Below, piece by piece: positions 1-5,164 of a DNA stretch of 10,281 nucleotides (the first letter of the stretch is position 1; each line of letters begins with the position of its first letter). Both the position numbers and the translations under genes were made by a program. A model generated the notes under the pieces. That model was given only the letters and a program-made list of their open reading frames with translations, was not told the origin of the DNA and did no database searches. This DNA comes from Planctomycetota bacterium (GTDB lineage: Bacteria; Planctomycetota; Planctomycetia; Pirellulales; Thermoguttaceae), in NCBI GenBank assembly GCA_021784975.1, contig JAJYGU010000290.1, positions 1 to 10,281 on the forward strand, written 5' to 3'.

Positions 1-2013
1 GACTTTGCCGGGTGTGGAACGGGTAAGGGTGAGCGGGACATCGGTTAGGGCCACTCTGCTCGGATTCACATGCCGCAAGTCGCGGCTTGGCGAGCTACTG
101 GCTGCGGCGAAGCTCACCAAGCGGACCCGCGGCAGGGGATGCGGCACCTGCAGCCATCGTTGGTCGTAGGGTTTGAGGCCGAGAATGTCCGCGGTGGTTG
201 GGCCGCGCTGCACCCAGCGCACCCCTGCTACCCGCAAGGCCGGCAGGTCGTGGTAATCCAGTCGCCGGCTCGGCTCCAAGCCCGCATATCCGTCGGCGCG
301 CGACCACCCGGCCAAAGTCATCTGGTTTCCGGTACGCAGCCCCGGCTGGTTCCAAGCTAACAGGGTTGCCAGCACCCGTCCCCGGTTTCGGCCCGGCGGA
401 GTCTGGGCCGACGCCCGCCACTGGTCGAAAGTGGCAGTCCGCCGGAAGGCCGCATAGCTCAGGCCATAGCAGCCTTGATCGCCGGCCGCCAAGAGAATCA
501 GCCCGATCAGTGCGGCCCGCGAGCCGCGGGCGGCTAGGACCACCAGGACGGCGGCCGCGAAAAACAGGGCGGGGCCGGTCAGAATCAGCGGCACGGAGGC
601 GATGTGAGGCTCGTGCCGCCAGGTCAGGCCGGCAACGGCCGTGATTCCTGCGACTGCCAGCAACGCCCACACGGGTAGGAAGTCCCGCCAGAGCAGACCG
701 CACCGCATGGGCAAGCTGAGAACGCGGCCGCCGCGGGCACGAACTTCGGCCGGCCGCACGTGCTCGCGAAGCAACAGCACAAAACCAATGGCTGCCAAGA
801 CCGAGGCAGCGAACTGTACCAGCACCACGTAACGGCACGGACAGCGGAACGTCTGCGCCAGCGGCAACCTCGCCACGCAACGATAGAGCGGCGTGTATTG
901 CCCCATCGCCATGAGCAAGGCCAGCAATGCCAGGCCGCCGGCCGCGCGGACCAACGGTTTGAAACGCCGCCATTGGCCGCGGCGGGCCAGCAACCAGACG
1001 ATGAGCGTCAAAGGGACCACCCCGAGATAGAGGCTGAACTCGTGAGTGCTGTCGCCGGCCACTCGGCCGGTGAACAGGTAGGGCGCTACCAACTGCACCA
1101 GGTTGAGTGGGTGCAGCGATCCCCAGGCGGCAAAGTCCGCGTCGGCCGTCCGCCGCGGGCTGTGCAGCCAGGCATCGAGCGTGGGAAGGAGTTGGACCCC
1201 GCCCAGCATCACTCCGGCAACCTGGGCCAGCAACAGCCGCGGCCAGGTGGCGGTGTGGCAGCCGACGCAGTCGGCGCAGGTAAGGCACTGATCGCACTCC
1301 CGCCGGGATGCGAAGCGATGGGTGTACCACACGAAGCCGGCGTAGCCGGCCTCGATCAACCACGAGAACCACACGTATTGCGGATATCCGAGCGCCAACT
1401 GCGACCCGGTGAGCAAGGCCATTACCGCCGTGGCGGCCGTCACCCTCCGTCGCCGGGCATCCACCAACACGATGTCAATCGACCACAGCAACCAGGGGAT
1501 GTGGGCGATGATGGCCACCGCATTGGGGTGTACGAAGTGCGCCAGGTTGAAGCTGCAAAAGGTGAACCACAGGCTCCCCGCCGCGGCCGCCGGGCTGTGA
1601 TTGAGCAGCCGCCGCAAGAACAGCCACATGCCCACCATCATCAGCGGGTAGGAAAGCAGCAGCTCCCAGGCGAAGGCCGTCGGCAAAGGCAGCAGGCGAT
1701 AGAGCAGCCAGTGCAGGGGATGATAGCCGCCCAGTTGACCTTCGCCGCTCAGATAGAAGCCGCAAAAGAGCTGCGGCATCCAGTCAAAGGGTTGGCCGCG
1801 GGCCAATTGCTGGGCATAGTGCGCGCGGATCGGCAGATGGAAGGCCCCCAAGTCGTCGGCGACGTACAGCCGGCCGGCCCAGAAGGGAACCGCCATCGCG
1901 GCAAACAGCAACGAGCCGGCCCAGAACGACCAGGCCGCCAGGTCGCGGCTTAGCCGCTCTGCCGAAGGCGCAACGGATTGGTCAAGCGTTTCGTCCGCGC
2001 TCCGCTCACTCAT
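1..2013 (-). CDS. YfhO-like large polytopic membrane protein, partial (3' end outside window)
   Basis: The minus strand stays open for 671 codons from an ATG at 2013 down to base 1 without a stop, so the C-terminus is missing. The protein has a short soluble N-terminus, then many hydrophobic segments (about 28-47, 114-134, 145-180, 192-230 and more further on). Motifs near the N-terminus resemble the YfhO/GT-C-like family of bacterial membrane proteins: an acidic pair in ADDLGAFHLP (53-54), then QLFCGFYLSGEGQLGGYHPL (81-100). Later come a CRYVVL segment before another span and a soluble tail containing LRVAGVRWV. Family members are thought to act in cell-surface glycan or lipid-linked sugar transfer, but no reaction can be read from the sequence. 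An odd cysteine ladder, C240-x2-C-x2-C-x2-C-x2-C252, sits in a loop. The start overlaps the stop of the upstream zinc-ribbon gene by ATGA, suggesting translational coupling. Other long reading frames here are arginine/glycine/alanine-rich shadows. Confidence 0.75.
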   Translation of the reverse strand, partial: MSERSADETLDQSVAPSAERLSRDLAAWSFWAGSLLFAAMAVPFWAGRLYVADDLGAFHLPIRAHYAQQLARGQPFDWMPQLFCGFYLSGEGQLGGYHPLHWLLYRLLPLPTAFAWELLLSYPLMMVGMWLFLRRLLNHSPAAAAGSLWFTFCSFNLAHFVHPNAVAIIAHIPWLLWSIDIVLVDARRRRVTAATAVMALLTGSQLALGYPQYVWFSWLIEAGYAGFVWYTHRFASRRECDQCLTCADCVGCHTATWPRLLLAQVAGVMLGGVQLLPTLDAWLHSPRRTADADFAAWGSLHPLNLVQLVAPYLFTGRVAGDSTHEFSLYLGVVPLTLIVWLLARRGQWRRFKPLVRAAGGLALLALLMAMGQYTPLYRCVARLPLAQTFRCPCRYVVLVQFAASVLAAIGFVLLLREHVRPAEVRARGGRVLSLPMRCGLLWRDFLPVWALLAVAGITAVAGLTWRHEPHIASVPLILTGPALFFAAAVLVVLAARGSRAALIGLILLAAGDQGCYGLSYAAFRRTATFDQWRASAQTPPGRNRGRVLATLLAWNQPGLRTGNQMTLAGWSRADGYAGLEPSRRLDYHDLPALRVAGVRWVQRGPTTADILGLKPYDQRWLQVPHPLPRVRLVSFAAASSSPSRDLRHVNPSRVALTDVPLTLTRSTPGKV

Positions 2014-2198
2014 ACGGTGGTGTGCAGCATGATCTGCCAGTTCCCGATCAGTACGACGAGGACCCCCAACACCCAAGGGGGCACTTCATGCTCGGGAGGC
2101 AGGCTGAACAGTTTCCGACAAGCGGGACAAAAGTTTGGACCCTCGCGATTGCGGCGCTGCGAAACCTTGGCGGCACAATAGGGACATTCCAGACGCAT
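2010..2198 (-). CDS. Small zinc-ribbon protein with one membrane span
   Basis: A 62-residue protein. Two CxxC pairs, CPYC (C5, C8) and CPAC (C24, C27), form a zinc-ribbon-like module. A proline-containing linker and one hydrophobic segment (about 41-58) follow, so the ribbon is probably anchored to the inner membrane on the cytoplasmic side. The TGA stop (2012-2010) overlaps the ATG of the downstream membrane protein (2013-2011), the arrangement of a translationally coupled pair. It may be a partner or accessory of that protein. The Shine-Dalgarno is weak: an AAGG about a dozen bases upstream. The spaced cysteines, the anchor and the coupling argue that this is a real gene. Its function is unknown, and a longer minus-strand frame across the same bases lacks any such pattern. 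Confidence 0.7.
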   Translation of the reverse strand: MRLECPYCAAKVSQRRNREGPNFCPACRKLFSLPPEHEVPPWVLGVLVVLIGNWQIMLHTTV

Positions 2199-2275
2199 TC
2201 CAGTTCGCCTTAGTCGAGCTAAACAGAGACGGATTCACTCCCCACTCTTCACTACAAGAAACATAGCATAAAGGT

Positions 2276-2303
2276 TTGACAACCGCTTTTCGTGACCTAG
2301 CTT
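2276..2303 (+). promoter_or_regulatory. Possible promoter of the pilin leader
   Basis: A perfect TTGACA (2276-2281) is followed after 16 bases by TAGCTT (2298-2303), which matches the -10 consensus at only three positions. It lies just upstream of the structured leader, so transcription from here would include the whole leader and the riboswitch. The -10 is poor and this remains a guess. Confidence 0.3.
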
Positions 2304-2318
2304 TCCTGGTAGAGGCTT

Positions 2319-2424
2319 GACGCGCGAGCGTCGGCCAGGCGTGGGGCGGCCTCGGGGCCGTCCCGACGCGGGAGGTTTCCTGTCGGAACCGTAATGTGCT
2401 TGTCCCGTAGACAGGGCTCCCGCG
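2319..2424 (+). other. Structured leader RNA domain of unknown class, upstream of the riboswitch
   Basis: This stretch is rich in self-complementary segments. GACGC-GCGA-GCGTC (2319-2332) forms a 5-bp hairpin with a GNRA loop. GGGGCGGCC/GGCCGTCCC (2343-2351 with 2356-2364) forms a 9-bp stem, one wobble included, with a TCGG loop. CGCGGGAG (2367-2374) pairs with CTCCCGCG (2417-2424) over 8 bp and encloses two further hairpins: GTTTCC with GGAAC (2375-2380 with 2385-2389, one bulge) and CTTGTC with GACAGG (2399-2404 with 2410-2415). This makes a three-way junction with an unpaired joiner around 2391-2398. An alternative 7-bp pairing joins 2328-2334 to 2363-2369. GC-rich DNA forms chance hairpins easily, so the nested junction is suggestive rather than proven. 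I do not recognise the class. No protein frame here looks real. Confidence 0.4.
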
Positions 2425-2444
2425 CCCGCAGGCCTGCAGCCTCT

Positions 2445-2542
2445 TCATCCTCGACCAAGGTAAACCGGTCGCAAGGCCGGGGCACAAAGCCAAGGGCCGG
2501 CGGGCCGCGGGTCCGACGGAAGCCAGGCTGCCGAAAGGGTGA
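2445..2542 (+). promoter_or_regulatory. Cyclic-di-GMP class I (GEMM-I) riboswitch aptamer
   Basis: The order of conserved pieces matches the GEMM-I aptamer. GGTAAACC (2459-2466) leads into P2, CCGGTC-GCAA-GGCCGG (2465-2480), a perfect 6-bp stem (one wobble) with a GNRA tetraloop in the docking position. GGCACAAAGCC (2481-2491) corresponds to the family's GGACGCAAAGCC. P3 follows, with GGGCC (2494-2498) pairing to GGTCC (2510-2514). AGCCAGGCTGCCGAA (2521-2535) closely matches the conserved 3' AGCCGGGTTGCCGAA. P1 closes with TCATCCT (2445-2451) and AGGGTGA (2536-2542), 7 bp with one wobble. GGTA (2459-2462) also pairs with TGCC (2529-2532), one wobble included, next to the expected ligand site. 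It lies about 180 bases before the Flp pilin start on the same strand. In known members cyclic-di-GMP binding changes expression of surface-attachment and motility genes. The direction of control here cannot be read. The base before CAAA is A rather than the usual G. Confidence 0.85.
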
Positions 2543-2654
2543 CATGCCTGATCGGACGGGAAGCGACGACGAAGAGGTTTGTTTTGACAACTTGGGATCC
2601 GGAGGGTAGACCGCAGGCCGGCACCGGCTCGAAAGACTCGGCGCACTACCCGAA

Positions 2655-2716
2655 GGAACCCACTTTTGTTTGTGGTTCCGGTCGTCTCCGCCAGGAGACG
2701 CGGCTGGAATGGAGGA
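2655..2716 (+). promoter_or_regulatory. Probable riboswitch expression platform: two hairpins leading into the pilin ribosome binding site
   Basis: Two stem-loops sit between the riboswitch and the pilin. The first is GGAACCCAC with GTGGTTCC (2655-2663 with 2672-2679, one bulged C). The second is CGTCTCC-GCCA-GGAGACG (2683-2700), a perfect 7-bp stem. Neither is followed by a T-run, so they are not terminators. The Shine-Dalgarno GGAGGA lies at 2711-2716, six bases before the ATG at 2723. The TCTCC of the second hairpin's 5' arm could pair with GGAGG instead of its own partner, which would hide the ribosome site. Control of translation is therefore an attractive inference, not an observation. 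Confidence 0.45.
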
Positions 2717-2722
2717 ATACCC

Positions 2723-2902
2723 ATGAAGTCGCTCGCTCAGAAGGTGCAACGTTTCCTCGTTTCGGAAGATGGGCCGACCGCGGTGGAGTACGCGGTGATG
2801 CTGGCCCTGATCATCATCGTGTGCTTGACCGCCATTAGCGCGGTCGGCACCCGGACCAGCGCCACCTTCAACAAGATCGCCAATTCGCTGCCGGCGTCTT
2901 GA
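2723..2902 (+). CDS. flp: Flp/Fap-type pilin (type IVb prepilin)
   Basis: A 59-residue Flp-type prepilin, the normal size for the family. A short leader with basic residues ends at G17. The predicted cleavage is G17|P18, followed by the Flp signature with Glu at +5 and Tyr at +6 (PTAVEY, 18-23), then a hydrophobic helix (about 24-44) and a short polar tail. CpaA, encoded next door, would cleave it. The mature subunits polymerise into thin adhesive Flp/Tad pili. The start is set by GGAGGA six bases upstream. A longer in-frame extension beginning at 2666 would lie in the hairpin leader and put non-pilin residues before the signal, so I reject it. Downstream are a hairpin and a strong terminator, so the pilin is probably its own transcript, controlled by the riboswitch upstream. 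Confidence 0.93.
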   Translation: MKSLAQKVQRFLVSEDGPTAVEYAVMLALIIIVCLTAISAVGTRTSATFNKIANSLPAS

Positions 2903-2920
2903 TGCCGTCGGCGGCGCAAC

Positions 2921-2940
2921 TCCGGCCCCACCGGGCCGGA
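2921..2940 (+). other. Stem-loop in the pilin 3' untranslated region
   Basis: TCCGGCCC-CACC-GGGCCGGA is a perfect 8-bp hairpin with a four-base loop, 18 bases after the pilin stop. It has no T-run. Sitting just before the terminator, it may protect the abundant pilin mRNA from 3' exonucleases; that role is inferred. Confidence 0.5.
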
Positions 2941-2974
2941 ACGTCGTCCTTGTCTCCGCTCAAACCGGACGGAG

Positions 2975-3008
2975 CCCCCTCGGCCCAAACGGCGCCGAGG
3001 GGGTTTTT
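2975..3008 (+). terminator. Intrinsic terminator after the pilin gene
   Basis: CCCCCTCGGC (2975-2984) pairs perfectly over 10 bp with GCCGAGGGGG (2994-3003), with a 9-base loop, followed directly by TTTTT (3004-3008). This is a textbook Rho-independent terminator and the strongest in the window. It should end most pilin transcripts before cpaA, allowing more pilin than machinery. Confidence 0.9.
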
Positions 3009-3053
3009 CTAATTGGCCTCGATCATTTTGGCGCCAAGGGGGCTTTTTTTGGC

Positions 3054-3069
3054 CTATACCTGATATAGA
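3054..3069 (+). promoter_or_regulatory. Possible extended -10 promoter and overlapping inverted repeat before cpaA
   Basis: TGATATAGA (3061-3069) resembles an extended -10 element (TG-n-TATAnn). No good -35 is visible, although a T-run lies at 3044-3050. An inverted repeat, CTATA-CCTGA-TATAG (3054-3068), overlaps it and could be an operator. A promoter is expected here because a strong terminator lies just upstream. Support is otherwise weak. Confidence 0.35.
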
Positions 3070-3094
3070 CCCCGCCGCAAAGGAGGAAAGCCTC

Positions 3095-3661
3095 GTGACC
3101 CATCTAAGTTGCCTGCCGACGGTGTTCCTGCAAAACTGGCCGGTCTGGCTGCTGAGCCTGGTCTTGGTGGTGGCGGCCGTGATCGATGGTTGGATGTTGA
3201 AGGTGCCCAACTGGATCACGTTTCCCTTGGTCCTCGGTGGCTGGATCTACAGCACCGCCAGCTTCGGCTGGGAAGGGCTTCTGTGGAGCCTCGTCGGCAC
3301 GGCGGTCGGTTTGCTGCTGCTCATCCCGGCATACGCCATTGGGGGCATGGGGGCTGGGGACGTGAAGCTTCTGGCGGGCATCGGGGCTTGGGTTTGGGCC
3401 GCCACGACCCTGTACGCATTCTGTGTATCTGCGATTGTGGGGGGCATAATAGCCCTTGTAATGGTGATGGTGAAGCGAGATTGGTACTACCATGCCACCA
3501 AGTTTTGGACCATCACCAACGAGATTCTCGAGATCCGCGACCCGAACAAGTTGTCGGCCATCGCCGCCGAGCGCAAAGGCACCATGCTGCTATTGCCCTA
3601 CGGGATCCCGATTGCCATCGGCACGATCGGATATTTCCTATGGACAGGCATGCTCTTGTGA
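3095..3661 (+). CDS. cpaA: Prepilin peptidase CpaA/TadV (A24 family aspartic protease)
   Basis: A 188-residue integral membrane protease that would remove the Flp prepilin leader at the cytoplasmic face of the inner membrane. Both catalytic aspartates of the A24 family are visible. D31 lies at the end of the first span (VAAVIDGWMLKVPN), and D89 lies in the GxGD motif GMGAGDVK (84-91). About five to six hydrophobic segments are present, and the length fits the minimal TadV-type enzymes that lack the methylase domain of PilD. The start is GTG at 3095 with AGGAGG (3081-3086) eight bases before it. A polar insert (about 129-162) sits between the last spans. It follows the pilin and a terminator, and precedes cpaB by 149 bases, as in other tad loci. 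Confidence 0.93.
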   Translation: MTHLSCLPTVFLQNWPVWLLSLVLVVAAVIDGWMLKVPNWITFPLVLGGWIYSTASFGWEGLLWSLVGTAVGLLLLIPAYAIGGMGAGDVKLLAGIGAWVWAATTLYAFCVSAIVGGIIALVMVMVKRDWYYHATKFWTITNEILEIRDPNKLSAIAAERKGTMLLLPYGIPIAIGTIGYFLWTGMLL

Positions 3662-3740
3662 AAATTGCTGGCATTCGGGATGGGCGTACTAACGTCGCCG
3701 TTGGGCTGAAAATTTAGGTGGAGTGGGTAATTTGAATCTG

Positions 3741-3775
3741 CTGCCGGAGTGAACCTGGAGCGGGTTTCCCGGTAG
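3741..3775 (+). other. Stem-loop in the cpaA-cpaB intergenic leader
   Basis: CTGCCGG (3741-3747) pairs with CCGGTAG (3769-3775) over 7 bp with one wobble. AACC (3752-3755) can pair with GGTT (3763-3766) inside. There is no T-run. It sits about 25 bases before the cpaB ribosome binding site and may tune translation or mRNA processing. The rest of the 149-base gap (3662-3810) shows no clear promoter. Confidence 0.35.
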
Positions 3776-3810
3776 TGCCGATTAAATCGACAAGGCGCAG
3801 AGGAGACCCA

Positions 3811-5061
3811 ATGCGACCCAAATCCCTCGCTCTGTTAATGCTGGCCGTAGGTTGCGGCCTAGTGGCTATGATCGGGACCACTCAATGGATGGCACACCAC
3901 CGCGCCGACACGGCCGGCAACGGGAAGACCCAGCCGGTCTTTGTCGCCATTGCCGATGTGGCCTTGGGCGACCTCCTGTCGCCGCAGATGCTGAAGCTGG
4001 AGCAATGGCCCGCCGACAAGGTGCCGTCCGGAGCGCTCTCGCAAATCGGAGAGATCGAGGGCCGGCGGGTCCGCACGCGGCTGTACGCCGGCGAGCCCAT
4101 CCTGGCCAACAAGTTGATGGGCAAGGGGGCCAGCGAGCAGGGGGCCACCGCCCTGATCCCGAAAGGTTATCGAGTTGTGCCCGTGCGAGTCGATCTGCAG
4201 AATAGCGGCAACAACCTGATCCTGCCCGGCGACCGCGTCGACGTCATGGTCTACCTGACCCGCGATCCGGGCCGGGACATCGCCGAGACCGGCACTCGCA
4301 CCATTCTGCAAGATATCAAGGTCTTCGCGGTCAATGACGTCCTCGATCTGGAGAAGGAAAAGGACCCCTCCCGCTCCATCAATGCCAAGACGATTTCCTT
4401 GCTGGTGACTCCCGAGCAGGCCGCCAAGGTGATCCTGGCCGGGCAGATGGGCACCATCCAATTGGTGATGCGCAGCCCTGAGGACGATGGCCGCTCCGAG
4501 AACGCGCAGGCGAAACCGAGCGAGTTGTTCGGCAATGGCAACGGCAGCAAGGCGGTGCGAGCCAAGGAAACCCTCATGGTACCTCAGGTGGACAAGCAGC
4601 CCGACAAGGGCCGGGGAATTATCGGCTTCTTGAACTCGTTGGGGGCGAAGACCAAGGCGAATCCGGCGAGCCCAGCCAAAGTCTCAGACGCCTGGACCAT
4701 GCGCATCATCCAGCCCGGAAGCGTCAGCGACGTCGTATTGCAATCAGAATCGTTGGCCATTACCTCGGCCTCGCCGTTTGGACTATGGAAGACCACCAAC
4801 ACGGTGACCACGGCCACCGACGCCAAGTCGGACCCCGTTGCCCCGCCCACGAAGCAGCCTACTCAGCGGTCGGCAGCGGCCCAGCCGCCGACGAGCGCGG
4901 CGGCATCGGCGGATCCGCTGGCCGGGGACACGCCGGAAGCGGGGGGCGATGCCTGGGACGCGCCCCTTCCCCCGAGCGTTGCAAAACCCAAAAGCCCAGG
5001 GACGGCAGCACCCGCCGTGCCAAGCGCCCTGGGCGGCGCCGCCAAGAGACTGTCGAATTAG
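3811..5061 (+). CDS. cpaB: Flp pilus assembly protein CpaB/RcpC
   Basis: A 416-residue CpaB/RcpC protein with one N-terminal membrane anchor (about 5-23). A SAF-type domain follows (about 43-103, with FVAIADVALGDLLSPQML). Then comes the RcpC/CpaB domain (about 112-221), with VPVRVD, LPGDRVDVMVYL and ISLLVTPEQAAKVILAGQMG. These proteins sit in the periplasm and work with the secretin, probably through peptidoglycan contact by the SAF domain. The C-terminal third is unusual: a second short conserved-looking piece (WTMRIIQPGSVSDVVL, 295-310) and then an alanine/proline-rich low-complexity tail (about 337-416). I chose ATG 3811 because GAGGAG lies five bases upstream and the hydrophobic anchor begins at once. 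A GTG at 3775 would add twelve residues without a ribosome site. Same operon as cpaC (gap 103 bases). Confidence 0.92.
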   Translation: MRPKSLALLMLAVGCGLVAMIGTTQWMAHHRADTAGNGKTQPVFVAIADVALGDLLSPQMLKLEQWPADKVPSGALSQIGEIEGRRVRTRLYAGEPILANKLMGKGASEQGATALIPKGYRVVPVRVDLQNSGNNLILPGDRVDVMVYLTRDPGRDIAETGTRTILQDIKVFAVNDVLDLEKEKDPSRSINAKTISLLVTPEQAAKVILAGQMGTIQLVMRSPEDDGRSENAQAKPSELFGNGNGSKAVRAKETLMVPQVDKQPDKGRGIIGFLNSLGAKTKANPASPAKVSDAWTMRIIQPGSVSDVVLQSESLAITSASPFGLWKTTNTVTTATDAKSDPVAPPTKQPTQRSAAAQPPTSAAASADPLAGDTPEAGGDAWDAPLPPSVAKPKSPGTAAPAVPSALGGAAKRLSN

Positions 5062-5164
5062 CCCCGCACCCGAGATCTCGGCCCCGAGGGCCGTGCCCGA
5101 TGGAATATCAAGGATGAACCCTTCCGAGCCCCGCGGCTCGGGATCTGATGCAAGGAATCCATGG

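Noticed and set aside
95..1372. A 425-codon minus-strand frame
   Set aside because: Composition is arginine/glycine/alanine-rich without domains. It is a shadow of the YfhO-like frame, which shows proper membrane spans and runs through the whole stretch.
760..1953. A 397-codon plus-strand frame
   Set aside because: Rich in Gln, Arg, His and Pro, antisense to the membrane protein, with no ribosome site. It is a typical GC-rich shadow.
2086..2724. A 212-codon minus-strand frame across the leader
   Set aside because: It overlaps the zinc-ribbon gene and the riboswitch on the opposite strand and has no recognisable domain.
3028..3050. TTGGCGCCAA palindrome and T-run as a second terminator
   Set aside because: The palindrome is not directly followed by the T-run, and other pairings give only short or wobble-rich stems.
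4838..5164. N-terminal extension of the secretin frame
   Set aside because: It overlaps the cpaB coding end, is arginine/proline-rich, and would place the signal peptide over 100 residues inside the protein.
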